The notes: generated by a model from the letters alone, not told the origin. A stretch of DNA of 64,000 nt from Apium graveolens (GCF_009905375.1 NC_133647.1:171102790-171166789); one strand, 5' to 3'; positions 1-11,340 are shown, counted from the first letter of the stretch. Program-made: numbers and translations.

Positions 1-271
1 AGGCTTCTTTGTTGAAGGTTACTGAGTTGCCTTTATCACAAAGCTGGCTGATACTCAACAGATTGTGTTTGAGACCATCCATTAAGGCAACCTCTTCAAT
101 GATGACATTGTCCTTTGAAATCAAGCCATATCCCACAGTATAACCTTTGCTGTCATCTCCAAAAGTGATATTTGGGCCAGCTTTCTCCTTAAACTCTATG
201 AGCAGGGTAGAATCACCAGTCATGTGTCTTGAACAGCCACTATCCAAGTACCAAAGATTCTTTCTGTTTCC
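1..271 (-). pseudogene. Copia protease domain, N-terminal part (partial at edge)
   Basis: Start of the pol region of Copia element 1: the aspartic protease that cuts the Gag-Pol polyprotein inside the virus-like particle. Read on the minus strand from 271, the frame gives WYLDSGCSRHMTG, the typical Copia protease active site (catalytic D in DSG), then FGDD, GYG and NLLSISQLCDKG. This frame differs from that of gag and is closed by a stop just upstream of 271, so protease is not simply continuous with gag. No stop is seen within the visible part; the rest lies beyond base 1. Confidence 0.85.
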
Positions 272-290
272 CTGCACACATCAAAATCAA
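272..290 (-). promoter_or_regulatory. Candidate 3' splice acceptor at gag/protease boundary (element 1)
   Basis: On the minus strand, a T-rich run after the gag stop (292-294) ends in GTGTGCAG with the AG at 273-272, directly before the protease frame. The same layout occurs in two other Copia elements here, at 20281 and 11561. An acceptor would explain how the stop and frame change are bypassed. This is inference from motif and position. Confidence 0.45.
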
Positions 291-291
291 A

Positions 292-2691
292 TCAAGTTGA
301 TTTTGGTACCCAAGTTTCCTTGGGTCCTGCCTTGTTAGCTTTCTTCTTCTGTTTCTTAGGCCTTATCTCATTTGACTTAGGAATTTCAGATTCTTTCTTA
401 GTCAATTGGGTTGTACCTTTGAAACCGCTAAATGCAACAGAATTATCATGCATGTTATGGCTAACAGGAAATGGCATGCTTGGTGCAAACATGTTATTCC
501 AGTAAGGCATGCTAAATGGCATTTGAGGCATATTGTATGCAACATAATATGGATTAGGTGCAAATGGCATATTAGCAAACTGTGCATTCATGTTCTGTGT
601 AGGCATAGCATTAGCAGGCATGGGAGGCATGGCATTCATGTTAGGAAATTGAGGTTGACCAGACATGGGAGTAGGCATGGCAGATTTGCAATTAACAGAC
701 TAATGATTTACACTACCACACTTGACACAGATCTTTCTAGGAGCATATTTATCAGGTGTGTAGTTATTGTGTTTGTTAATCCCTACTTTACAATTCCTAT
801 TATTTTTCTTTTTAGTCTCTATTTTTACCTCTATTTTCTCAAGTCTGTCACTTAACTGTTTGACAGTCATGTGACCAACATTAGCCTTTTTCCCTTTCTT
901 AGCTTGACTTGACTCTCCTGAAACAAAGTTCTTGGAAACAGACCCATACTTATCATTTAGCTTGATTAATTTGGCTTTGCTAATGGGTTTGCTTACAGCC
1001 GACGGATGAGGATTTTTATCATTCGACGGATAACACTTTTTGTTATCCGACGGATAGTCCTCATCATCCGTCGAGTCTACATCTTTCAGCAACCCATCTA
1101 CCAAAATAGGTTCTAGTTTCTCCTTATTCTTTTTCCAGGCTTCATCACAAAAAGACTCAATTCCTTGAACCTTGGTGATTTGAGCATGAACATCTCTGGA
1201 TATTTTCCATGCTTTAATCACCTCTTGTTCACGATCGAGCCGCTTCTTCAAAATTTCTTCCTTTTTCAAGGACTCAGTTAATTCCTCCTTGGCAATCCTA
1301 CACTCAATTTTTAGTTTCTCAAACTCAAAAAATTGAGACTCAAGCACATTATTCCTCTCACTTAAAAACAAGTTGTTTTCTTTGATTTTAGCATTTTCCT
1401 TAGTGAGAGACTTAAGTGTAACACGCAAATGATACAATTCTGTAGACATGTCATTTATTGCATCATTACACTCAGCTTTAGATAAATGTGCAAGGTTTGT
1501 AGTGATTACCTGATTGCTTGAGGAACTTGTCTCTGTTTCATCAGACTTGGCCATAAGGGCTAGATTGACATAGCTGACATCTTCATCTTCATCCAAACCA
1601 TCAGCTGCCCAGTCATTCTCTTGTGTAATAAAAGCCCTTTCCTTTTGTTTGAGTAGATCAAAGTATTTTTGCTTGTAATCTACAGACTCAAATCTTTTCT
1701 TACTGGAATCTGACTTTCTACACTCATTTGCAAAATGCCCTGCCAAGCCACATTTGAAACATTTGAATTTTGACTTATCCACCATGTTTCTATTTGGCTT
1801 GGCTGCTCCAAAGTTCTTTTTGAACTTGAGCTTGGCAAATCTTCTTGAAAGGAATGCTAGGTGCTCATCAATGTCCTCCATGTCATCTTGGCTCAATGAA
1901 TCTTCATTTTCTGCAGCTAGCCCTTTACCCTTGCTTTCACAGACCTTTGAAGTTGATTCCACAGCTTCCATCTTCACTTCTTTCTCCTTTTCCAGATCAG
2001 CAACTAGTGCAATGGATCCTCCTTTCTTCTTTCCTCTCTCCATTCTTTCATCCTGCTCTATCTCAAGCTCATAGGTTTTCAAAATGCCATACAGTCTCTC
2101 TAAAGTAAACTCCTTATAATCTTGTGAGTTTCTCAATGAGACTGTCATTGATTTCCATTCCTTTGGAAGAGATCTGAGAAATTTCAGATTGGAGTCTTTA
2201 GTCTGATAGACTCTTCCATGCAACTTAAGAGCATTTAGTAGTTTTTAGAATCTACTAAAAATGTCAGTGAGTGACTCACTTTCTTCATTGTGAAAATGCT
2301 CATATTGCTGAATCAGGAGCTGCATTTTATTTTCTCTTACTTGCTCAGTACCATCACAGATTATCTGTATTGTGTCCCAAACTTCCTTGGCAGTCTTGCA
2401 GTTGATGATGTTATCAAACATGTCTGCATCAACACCATTGAACAGAATGTTCATGGCCTTTTTATCTTTCCTGACTTGTTCAATGTCAGGATCAGACCAT
2501 TCATGCCTTGTCTTTGGAATAGATGGCTCATTTCCTGTTGCAGCTCTCATTGGAAAATGATGGCCTCTTTCTATGCAGTCCACATAGGCCTCATCTTGAG
2601 AAAGCATATGAAGATGCATCTTTACCTTCCAATGATGGTAATTATCCTTATCAAGAAAAGGAATCTTGACTCCAACATCTTTCTTGTTCAT
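292..2691 (-). pseudogene. Copia gag (element 1), two premature stops
   Basis: Gag nucleocapsid protein of Copia element 1, about 800 codons from the ATG at 2691 to a TGA at 292-294. The N-terminus (IPFLDKDNYHHWKVKM, then WDTIQIICDGTEQVRENK) is the usual plant Copia gag fold (DUF4219/UBN2-like). A CCHC zinc knuckle CFKCGLAGHFANEC lies near 1728-1770, followed by a long charged, coiled-coil-like stretch (about 1100-1500), a second knuckle starting CVKCGSVNH near 700-730, and a Met/Pro/Asn-rich tail ending GPKETWVPK. Breaks: TAA at 2245-2247, where a Gln codon is expected, and TAG at 700-702 inside the second knuckle. The start follows the primer site by about 50 bases, as expected. Four copies of the element's private motif ATCCGTCG lie inside the coding region. 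Confidence 0.85.
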
Positions 2692-2738
2692 CTTGCTGAA
2701 TTGTTTTGATCTTTAAGCTCTTTGTAGATTAAGAGCTT

Positions 2739-2750
2739 GCTCTGATACCA
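2739..2750 (-). other. Primer binding site, initiator Met tRNA (element 1)
   Basis: The minus strand reads TGGTATCAGAGC two bases inside the LTR end. This is the plant initiator-methionine tRNA complement used to prime minus-strand DNA synthesis. Confidence 0.9.
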
Positions 2751-2752
2751 AT

Positions 2753-3756
2753 TGTTAGTCCCTTGACAATGTAGCAAGAATTACAGAAGGGGGGTTGAAT
2801 GGAATTCTTGAACCTTTTTCTTGAAATAAAAATGTTCAACTCGATTATTGATATATTTGTTTTGATTAGCACAATGAGGAATATAAACTCAAATGAATCA
2901 AAACACAAGTAATTAAAAACAAGAGTCTTTAAAAACTTTCTGGTGGATTTAAACAATTCCACCAGAGATATATATAATATATCGAGAGGACTCTATGTGC
3001 AGAAATGCTCACAGCTGCTTACAAATTGAACTGCTGAGAATACAGGAAATGCTAAAGATTATGCTTACAAAGATTTCTCTGTTTTTGTATTTCTCAACTA
3101 TCTCAGTTATTTTCCTATTTGTTACTCTCTTGGTTTATATAATACCAAGATTACAAAGTCAAAAAGTCTGAACAAATATAAAATCTAACAGTCTTAATCT
3201 TTGCTGCTTTTCGTCCTCTATTACCCTGTTAATGGGCTTCCATAATGTGTTTGTATCCAACTCAACGGCTGTGTGTCAGCTTTCACTGTTCAACTGATGT
3301 TTGAATTCTTGATATGATCATCCGTCGACTTTCAGATCATCCGTCGATGACTTAATTGATCATCCGTCGACTGCTATGTTAAACATCCGTTGATAGTCAT
3401 TTGATCATCCGTCGAAGGCTTTGTTAATCATCCATCGGTCCATTTCACTTATACAGAATTACAAGACATTGCTTATGTACAATTAATCAACCTATTCTGC
3501 ATATCTAGTTAAAGTCAACATGACTTATATGCTACTACAGATTCTATACAAAGGTGCATACATCACTGTGCTACAAACTTATTCTTACATAAGCTACTCA
3601 CTCGATGGATAATAAGTTAATCATCCGTCGGGACTATAATGAGTTATCCGTCGGGACTATAATTCTTATTCGTCGAGTGCTACATTATTTCACTAAGTAA
3701 AATCTACTTAGATGTTTTGTTCAAGTGATCATCAAGTACACAACATATTCACAACA
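2753..3756 (-). repeat. 5' LTR of Copia element 1
   Basis: A 1004-bp LTR with TGTTG...TAACA ends on the minus strand, abutting the primer site at 2739-2750. It carries six exact copies of ATCCGTCG (3320, 3339, 3362, 3407, 3623 and about 3645) plus near copies near 3385, 3430 and 3670. These are absent from the other LTRs in this window. The other LTR is beyond the left edge, so the two cannot be compared. Confidence 0.88.
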
Positions 3757-4276
3757 GGTAGGAGTCTTTAGGGTAGGCCAAATTGAGGCTTGTGTAATCG
3801 ACACACATTCTCCATTTCCCGTTGGGTTTTTTGACCAGAACAACGTTTGCGAGCCAATCCGGGTACTTAATTTCATAAATGATGTCCATCTTTAACAATT
3901 TTTCTACCTCTTGATCAATTGCTTGCTGTCTCTCCGGGGCAAAGTTTCTCCTTTTTTGCTTGATGGGCCTTTATTTCAGATCCACGTCCAAACTATGCAT
4001 TGCAACAGATTCATCTATTCCCAACATGTCTTCCGGAGTCCATGCGAATACATCAGCATATTTATTCAATAAATTAACAATTTCTTTCTGAAAGGTGGTT
4101 TTCAGGCCTTTGCCAATTTTGATCTTCCGGGTGGGGTTCCCGGGCTCCAGTTCGACTTCCATCATCTGTTGGGCAGGTTCGACCTTTGTTTTCTCTTTGG
4201 TTTCCATAAACTTATGAATCCGGGAGTCAGCATTGGTTATGCTCTTTCCCAAATCTTCGATCATGTTTACATCCAA
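3757..4276 (-). pseudogene. Gypsy RT N-terminal part and linker
   Basis: Minus-strand reading gives a linker (YADVFAWTPEDMLGID, typical just upstream of gypsy RT), then a stop at 3971-3973. It continues in frame with PDWLANVVLVKKPNGKWRMC and VDYTSLNLAYPKDS, the first RT motifs. RT stops at 3757 because Copia element 1 is inserted there. The PDWLANVV signature is characteristic of the Tat clade of plant Ty3/gypsy elements. The polymerase YxDD motif is not present in the window for this copy. Confidence 0.82.
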
Positions 4277-4576
4277 TCTGGGCCTCTTATTGAGATGTTC
4301 ACGATGCTTTTTTCAGCTTTGTCCCTTAGGGAGGGATATTATCTTCTTTCTGTATTCTCATTCTGTTTCTGCCATGATTAAAGCTTGGCCGTAGCATCTC
4401 CCTGCCATGTCTCTATCCCCCTTTAGCTCTCCTATACCTCCCGGGGTGGAGAATTTGAGCTATAAATGAATCGTTGAAGGGATTTCTCTGAGTTTGGTGA
4501 TTGTGGGTCTGCCAAGGATCATGTTATATGATGATGCTGCACTTATCACGTAGAACTTCATTATATGAGAAACCTG

Positions 4577-5050
4577 CTAGGGTGTGGTTCCAAAGATTAT
4601 GGGTAGATAGAAAACTCCCCAGATTGGAATCATTGTATTTCTGAATCCGTATAAGGGGTCTTCAAGGAAAGGGTCCATACGAATGTGGTCGAACTCCATC
4701 CTGTTGAGTGTATGCTCGAATACTATATTAGCAGAAGAACCATTATCGACTAAAATTATTTTTACCTCGTTATCTGCTACATCGAGAGTTACTACCAAGG
4801 CCTGGTTGTGGTCCGGATTGAGTCCTTCAAAATCAGTATAGGAGAAGTATATCGGCTCATCTTCAAAAGGTTGTACCATCATCACCTCATTATCCATGTC
4901 CGGGCTCCGGGGTGGGGAAGTGGTCTTTCTGAATACAATGTTGACCACATTCTTGTTGTTGCCCGGGGTCTTGTCTTTGTCATTTAATCTTCTCTGAAGA
5001 TATTGGTTCATTTTACCTTTCTTAATTTGATCTTCAATGAACATTTTCAT
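4577..5050 (-). pseudogene. Gypsy protease region (Tat-like)
   Basis: An open stretch of 157 codons. ILVDNGSSANIVF fits a gypsy aspartic protease active site (D-x-G-S-S), followed by a hydrophobic region ending IWGVFYLPIIFGTTP. The N-terminal part belongs to the end of gag: just upstream (about 5051-5100) the frame reads YHEDHGHTT, a stop, then NCFSMK, which is the unusual zinc-finger-like motif ending gag in this clade with a nonsense change inside it. The piece from 4277 to 4576 between protease and RT shows only broken reading frames. Confidence 0.7.
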
Positions 5051-6059
5051 AGAGAAGCAGTTTTATGTTGTATGTCCATGGTCTTCGTGGTATCCACAAT
5101 GCTTGTCCCGGACCCTGTTCTAAGGGGGTACAAGTAATGGTTTTGATGGATAATAAAAGGGTTTACCTTTAACTTCACGAAGATGTCGGCCCGGGGCCGG
5201 TTGAGAGGTGTCCACTCCGGCTCGGGCTTGGGCTCCCTTTTAGCTCTTGGTTTCCTCTCATTTTTCGGGGGTCCAGAATAGCTATCTCGGGGTGGGGTTC
5301 CCTGGGGTTGTTGGATGTAGTTCGACTACCTATCTAACTTGAATCTCTTATCCTTCCTGTACGACGAATGACATTCTGGGGACTCGTCTTTGTCGTGGAT
5401 TCTCCTTTTCATCTTTATTGACTTGAGAAAGTCATTTTCTTTTATGAATTTAGAGGTCAGTGCATAGGCTGAGGCCAGGCTCTGGGGTTCTCTATGAATT
5501 AGGTCCTTAACATAGCCTTCACAAGAGATCGGATGGAGGTTTCTCCGAAAGATATTAACAGCTTCTTTTTCTTCCAGATTGGATAGCTAGTTGACAGCCT
5601 CTTGGAATCTTTTGTTGGAAATCTGTTCAAAGTAGTTCAGATGTTCTTCGGGGTCAGCTAACCCATCGAAAGAATCAAAATTGAAGTGTTTGAACCCTAA
5701 TTCTCTGGGAGTGGACTCCAGTTTCCTGGTGAAGGGGGTTGCTGTCGCTCCAACTTTCATGCCGCCTTCTACTTTTCTTTTAAGATCACGGAGAGCCCGG
5801 GCCATTTATTCTTGTTTGGATTCTTTTTCATGCTCCGGATCCGAGGAAACATGGATTCGATAGGATTTCTTTTTCAGCTCTACTTCTTCATCCCGGATTC
5901 TCTTCTCAATGATTTCTTTAGCTTTGGCTTCCTCTTCTTTCTGAATTCTTTCCCGGAGAGTAGCTCTTTTAATTTCATCTCGGGCATCCTCAGGGGGTCT
6001 TTTCAGGTTCTTTGCGATTCGATCCAAAACTGATCCCCGTGATTCTTCAGAACGTTATT
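5051..6059 (-). pseudogene. Gypsy gag remnant (Tat-like)
   Basis: Two adjacent open stretches on the minus strand, 5806-6027 and 5587-5805, in the same frame and separated by one stop. The first is a highly charged Lys/Glu/Arg stretch likely to form a coiled coil. The second ends with FKHFNFDSFDGLADPEEHLNYFEQ, matching the retrotransposon gag fold (normally FDGxxDPxEHL). From 5586 to 5051 the frame is broken and poor in recognisable motifs apart from the terminal finger near 5060-5100. Gag is cut at 6059 by the LTR of Copia element 3. Confidence 0.65.
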
Positions 6060-7880
6060 TGTTGGTGAGACTGCGTAGCTGTATGAATAGTTACGTGATA
6101 ACTCAACAGAATAACAACACTAGAACATGACAGGTTTATAATACTACGTCTACACAAGAAATCAGAAGAAATGAAGACAAGGCAAATACAAAGAATTAAA
6201 AGATTAGAAGAAAGCCTGAAGTCTGTTTACAGGTCACTGAAAGAATTTTATTAATATGATCATGCCTCAGTGAAGAACAAAGGTTAAAGACTTTCAGGGT
6301 TTCAAAAATGTTGAAGATTTATTATACAAGTGCTACAAGAAAATTTCAGTGTATTAGCATTGATTGAAGATAGACAGTGTTCGAAGCATAGGAATCTGAA
6401 GAATTGAAGATAGTGTATAGACAGAGGTTAATGAAGACGTTGTCTAAATTACCATAAAGGATTCCAGTGAAAGTACAGTTGTTTATTGACAGCCAGTGTA
6501 CAAAGTGATAAAGTTGTTGCAATCTTAACAATTTAATCAAGGCCATAATACGAAGACCTGAATCGGGGTTAGTCGACTGTGAACTAGACCAGTTGCACCA
6601 GGCGTCAACAGCTCGTGAAAGGAATCTGGGTATTAGTTATAGAAGAATTGTTAAGTTGAGGAACGTACGTGGATTGAACGTTTATCTGTTAAAGTACGAT
6701 AAGAGGTGCGCGGGGTATATAGCTAAACGACTCATGGGACTGGCGAAGCTCAAAGTTTAATTGTTAAATTAAATAAATTTATTTAGTGGACTTTAATATA
6801 ATTTATTTAATAAACTTAAAATGATTTATCTTATAAACTTTAAATAAGTTTATTTTATAAAGCTAAATTAGTTTATTTATATAAGTTATATTTAAGTTAA
6901 TTTTATAAATTAATTTAGTTAAAATTTAAACTAAAAGAAAAGAAAAGAAAAAAAAGAAAAAGAAAAAGAAAACAAAACAAAAATAAAAGAAAAGAAAAAA
7001 GAAAAAAAAACAAAAATAAAAACAAAAAAGGGAACAAAAAGAAAATAAAAAAAAACAAAAAAAGAAAAAAAACAAAAAGAAAACAAAAGAAACCACACCA
7101 CCCCAAGTGGTCACATGTGGTTAAGTAAAGGAAGAAAAATAAAAAGGTTAAGTACAAAAGAATGTACTAGTAATTGTAGTTGTCGCCACAGAGCAGAGCT
7201 ACACTGGTCGCCATACGGGTGACTTCCTTTATTGTTTTTGTTTACTTGTTTTAGTACTTCCCTGGTCGCCACAGAACAAATTCCCCTTGATCGCCACAGA
7301 GTTCTCTCTCCTCAGCCACACAATTTTATTGGATATAAAGTCTACACAATTTGCAGCAGAATAAAAGAGCCATTCATTTTGGATTGATTTCTGTTCATCT
7401 TCTCTCCCAAGAGAGTGGTGAAAATGGCAGCAAAGATTTACAGAGAAACTCAAGCTTTTTGTATATCTATTTAACTTCTCACCAGAGTAACGTTATAATG
7501 CCTTATTTAATTCTTGTATAATCATAGGGGCATAATAATCGTTACCCGGTAATTAAATCCTTAGAAAAACAAAAGCTAGATCATTGTATAGGATTTGATT
7601 TGTAAATCTTCGTAGTAGCTAGGAACTTTGTTGTTCTTAGATTGTAGCCGGTAATTTATTTACCGGAGTGTAGCAACACCCCTCGAGGATTTATATACGA
7701 ATATATATTTTCCCGAATATCTTGTGTTCCTAGTCTTTATCATTCCAAACACTATTCCTCTCAAAAAAACGAAACCACTAACCGAGCACTAAATCTATAT
7801 CCACTAAAGATTCGAAAGAATTTTTAATTTAGTGATTATTGTATTCAACCCCCCCTTCTACGATAATTCGGGACCTAACA
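6060..7880 (+). repeat. 5' LTR of Copia element 3
   Basis: An 1821-bp LTR, TGTTGG...CCTAACA. The 3' end shows a run of seven C flanked by tattcaa and ttctacgat just before CCTAACA, closely like the LTR end of element 2 (17985-18016). It contains an A/G-only tract (6931-7095), an AT-rich block (about 6760-6910) and four copies of the GTCGCCAC-type motif (7182-7297). No convincing TATA box was singled out. Confidence 0.8.
6931..7095 (+). repeat. A/G-rich low-complexity tract
   Basis: About 165 bases of almost pure A and G, made of AAAAG and AAAC-like units, inside the element 3 LTR. On the minus strand it yields a Phe/Leu-only reading frame with no biological meaning. Confidence 0.9.
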
Positions 7881-7882
7881 AT

Positions 7883-7893
7883 TGGTATCAAAG
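7883..7893 (+). other. Primer binding site, Met tRNA type (element 3)
   Basis: TGGTATCAAAG starts two bases after the LTR end. It differs from the usual TGGTATCAGAG at one base, which fits an old copy. Confidence 0.75.
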
Positions 7894-9900
7894 AAGACTG
7901 ATTGATACACAAATCAGGATCCTTAAATGAATTTCTTTTATTAATTTGATTATACATAAATTTATTTATAAATTTGATTTAGTAAATTTATTTTATAAAT
8001 TTAATTTAAATGGTTTTATTATTTAAACTTGAATAACTTTATTTTATGAACTCAATTTAAATAAATTTATTTTATAAATTTGACCTAAATAAATTTATTA
8101 TTTAAATTTTAGTAAATAAAATTATTAATATAAATTATTTTTTGGTACATTTCTAAGTCAGATTGGGTGCCAGATTATTTGTATAAGGAGCTGCCATTGT
8201 TTGTTAACTAACAAAAGAAAAAGGGAGTAGGTCTTGTGCGCAAATTGGCACCTCCATTTTGGTTAAGGTGGCTTGCACGACAATTAACAAACAAAAAGGA
8301 AAAGGAGGTTTACTGCTTGTACACGCGCGAGACAGCTGCCAACTTGGGACTAGAGTATAAAAAAAATTAGTTAAGTACTGAGTTGCGCCCTCATGGCTCC
8401 ACTGTATGCGCAAGTCGCAAGTTAGAGTGAGTGAATACAGAGATACAAGGTCGCCAAAGAAGTAGTAGTCGCCATAGGTAAACCCAAAAATATTTATTTT
8501 ATTAATTTTATATTTATTTACATAAATTTATTTTGTAAATTTTGTTTAGCAAATTTATTTTATAAATTTAATTTAAATAAGTTTATTGTATGAACTTAAT
8601 TTAAATAAATTTATTTTATAAATTTAATTAAATAAATTTACCACTTAAATTTTAGTAAGTAAAAGTTTTTAATTTAAATATTTTTTTCGGATTATTTTGG
8701 CTGCCATTTTTCTTTTGTTTGTTGTTTTGTTCACCTCATAGCTGCCAATTGTACAGTGAGTGTGGAGATTCAAATCAAAAAATAAAGAATTGTTTTGCTT
8801 GCGTCAACAACAGACTGATTTGGCTAAGTTTGTTAGTCGCCACAGCCTTCCTTCTCCCTGTAGTCGCCACACACGGAATGTAAGAATTTTCTTTAAGGAA
8901 AAGTCGGTGCACAGGAGCTAGTAGGTCGCCACTAGCGGTGTACACGGATCGGGTTGGGCGGGTTGGTTAGCAACCCAACCCAATTAGTTCGGGTTTTCAA
9001 AATTTCAAACCAACCCAAACCGTTTAAATTTGTAACCCAAACCAATTTGTATTGTTCGGTTTGGTTCGGTTTGGATCGGTTTATTAAATATACAAAATTA
9101 ATATAAAAAATTATAATAAAACATAAGGTTTCAAAGTTTAAAACACTTGAAAATAGTTCAAAACAATATTACAATCCTCCATATTAAATAGTCTTAAGCA
9201 TCTAATTTTCGATATCAAAAGTACTAATAATATTGCTTACGCTTTAAATATTGGAATGAATCATAAATGCAAAAAATATAACACTAATCAAACATCTATT
9301 GTTGTTACGAAATGAACTATGAACACGGAGGTTATAAGTTACATTTAGATTTAGAGATATATGGATCTATGTAAATGGCCTAAACATAATTTTGGATTAA
9401 CTTATTAGCATGTACATATATATTTTAATCGGGTTGGGTTGGATTGGTTTAAAATTATCGAAAACCATATCCAAACCAATTAAATCGGGTTGACATTTTT
9501 TCAACCCAACTATATATCGGGTTGAAAAAAATCGGTTTGGTTCGGCCGAAATAGGGTCGGTTCGGTTTGGATTGGTCGGGTTGGCCAAACCGTGTACACC
9601 CCTAGTCGCCACAGGGAGATACTTCGAGTGTACCAGTCGCCATTTAGCACTTATCAATTTCCATAACCCCTAATTAATTATTTTTGATTTATTTATTTTT
9701 CATAAAATTTAAAATTCTTAAATTTAAATTTTTCTTAAATAATAGTTTACAGTTTATTTAATTTTTAAGAAAATTTGAAATTCTTGAAAATTAGATTTTA
9801 CGTAAATAATTATTTTTGATTAATTTATTTTCTAAGAAAATTAAAAATACTGAAAATTTAATTTTTTTTCTTAAATATTAAATTAAGGGTACTCAAGTAT
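7894..9900 (+). other. AT-rich leader of Copia element 3, no gene
   Basis: No supported coding region. The stretch alternates AT-rich blocks built from aaatttattttataaattt-like units (about 7920-8140, 8480-8660 and 9670-9880) with blocks carrying GTCGCCAC-type motifs (8450, 8468, 8836, 8863, 8925, 9605, 9636). The same alternation starts in the LTR. A MITE occupies 8933-9604. Confidence 0.7.
8933..9604. mobile_element. hAT-type MITE, 672 bp, non-autonomous
   Basis: The 15-bp terminal inverted repeats are tagcggtgtacacgg at 8933 and its near-perfect complement ending cacccta at 9604, with one mismatch. It is flanked on both sides by the 8-bp duplication gtcgccac (8925-8932 and 9605-9612), the size typical of hAT transposons. 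Subterminal regions are packed with short repeats such as GGTTTGG, GGGTTGG and their complements on both sides, as usual for hAT transposase binding regions. The middle (about 9080-9410) is AT-rich without a coding frame. Confidence 0.9.
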
Positions 9901-11340
9901 TGGTAGGCTCAGGATTCCTCCGGACTTTTTAAGTGGATTTTAATCTTTCGAAGAAAACGAAGACCATGTGTTATTCAGACGGAAAATTCCCGAATACGGA
10001 AATTGAAGATAATGATTTTCTTACTCCGATGGAACTGATTTCAAGAACTACAGACGAAAATTGTGGAACTTCTTTAAAGGCTTACTTCATAGGATACCAC
10101 TGGGTTTTCAGACGCAGGGAATGAATGAAATTTCTACGGGTACAATTTTTCTCGAAGATTTTAAGACAACTCTATATTTCCAGATTATACAGTCACACAG
10201 TGGTTTGTACCAATGCTATATTTATCTGAGAATCAATGAGATCAAACAGGAAGGAATTGTGGAGGTCAGAGAGAATAGCGGGGACAAACAAATATCTCGG
10301 TTACATGCATTAAGGTTGGAACCTCGGGACAGAATGTAAGAGTTACTGATAGCTGAATCAGAAGAATCTCAGGTAGAATTACTTGAGGGACTGGACGTCG
10401 GGGAAGTTTTTCACTTGTCAGGGAAGTTTAGTCACATCAGATTCACAAGGAGTACATAAGTTATATCCAAGGATCAAGCCTATCTATTCTGAAGCAGAGA
10501 TTCTTACAGATTCAGTTCAAGAGGTGGTTATAGACTAAGGTTGAGACATAAACAAGATTTGATAGTTACAGGTTTAACAAGCAATATCTGCCAAGTAACT
10601 ATCAGGGGTTTTGTTACAACAGAACAAGAAGGTGGACAAACAAGGATGAGTAGGGATTCAGTTGAAGATTTGAGACAAAGGTGGAATATTTTCTTAGGGA
10701 AGCAGCCAATCAAAACTTATAGTGCATGGGAAAGAGTTAGGATAGATCAGATGATGAGAATCATGAATATCTTGCTTTCATAGCAATCTCTGAAGATGGT
10801 CCAACTCACATATCTCAGGTTTCAAATTCTTGAACCACTGCAATATTTTGTTCTCAATATTCAATGCATGATAAGATCTTAGTGTTTAAATGTTTAACGC
10901 TCGCATGAGCATGATAACATCACACATAGATAATGTTGAACTAGTTCACTAGAATATTGTTCTGGTAACTAGGATTGATGTTTAACTTGTGCATGCTACT
11001 TTAGATGATCTTAAATATGTATTTGAATATTTGTTGAACATGATTAATTGCTTTAGTGAGATATATGTTTTCCAGCATATAAGACCTTTGTCTATGCTTA
11101 TCTCATGTATCCTAATACAATGTGATTTATTCTTTTGATCTGAATTGTTTGTTAAGATGTATTAATTTATAATTGGATTGAGATAACTAGATGAGATTTA
11201 TCAACGGGATTGGACTAGATAGAATTAATGATTTATTTATTAATTCTGTTTGTTCCATATCATGCCTATATTGCTTAATTCTTATGCGTAATGTTTATGA
11301 ATGAATGCCATGTATTCTTATTTATAATTATAATAGGGCA
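9901..11340 (+). other. Leader/gag zone of element 3, unrecognised
   Basis: Short open stretches (9933-10124, 10061-10339, 10541-10783) overlap in different frames. None shows a family motif I can name. Because gag tail, protease and integrase follow at 11341 onward, this zone should hold gag, but it is too decayed or too divergent for me to assign. The parts from 10784 to 11340 are AT-rich with no frame of note. Confidence 0.4.

Larger units (their letters stand above)
1..3756 (-). mobile_element. Copia LTR retrotransposon 1, 5' half, cut by window edge
   Basis: A Ty1/Copia element reads leftward: 5' LTR (2753-3756), primer site, gag, then the start of protease at the window edge. The order LTR, PBS, gag, protease is seen directly. 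It lies inside a Tat-like gypsy relic whose RT is interrupted at 3757; the expected 5-bp duplication on this side is ggtag (3757-3761), and its partner is outside the window. Gag holds two premature stops, so this copy is not autonomous as it stands. The lineage is uncertain; the long gag with an internal coiled-coil-like stretch suits a Sirevirus/Tork-type element. Confidence 0.9.
3757..6059 (-). mobile_element. Tat-like Ty3/gypsy relic, gag to RT
   Basis: An internal piece of a gypsy element, read leftward: gag, protease, linker, then the start of RT. It is cut at 3757 by Copia element 1 and at 6060 by the LTR of Copia element 3. Neither of its own LTRs is visible. Several stops interrupt it. 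The RT start and the protease style resemble the Tat (Retand/Ogre) group rather than the chromoviruses A and B to the right. It is the host of two insertions, so it is among the oldest elements here. Confidence 0.8.

Noticed and set aside
1000..3670. Possible CRISPR-like array from the repeated ATCCGTCGA words
   Set aside because: Spacing is irregular, words are on both strands, and the context is a plant retrotransposon.
6915..7157. Phe/Leu-only open frames on the minus strand
   Set aside because: Artefact of the A/G-rich tract on the plus strand.
9397..9657. 86-codon open frame on the minus strand with Asn-Pro repeats
   Set aside because: Reads through the subterminal repeats and the right end of the MITE; composition artefact.
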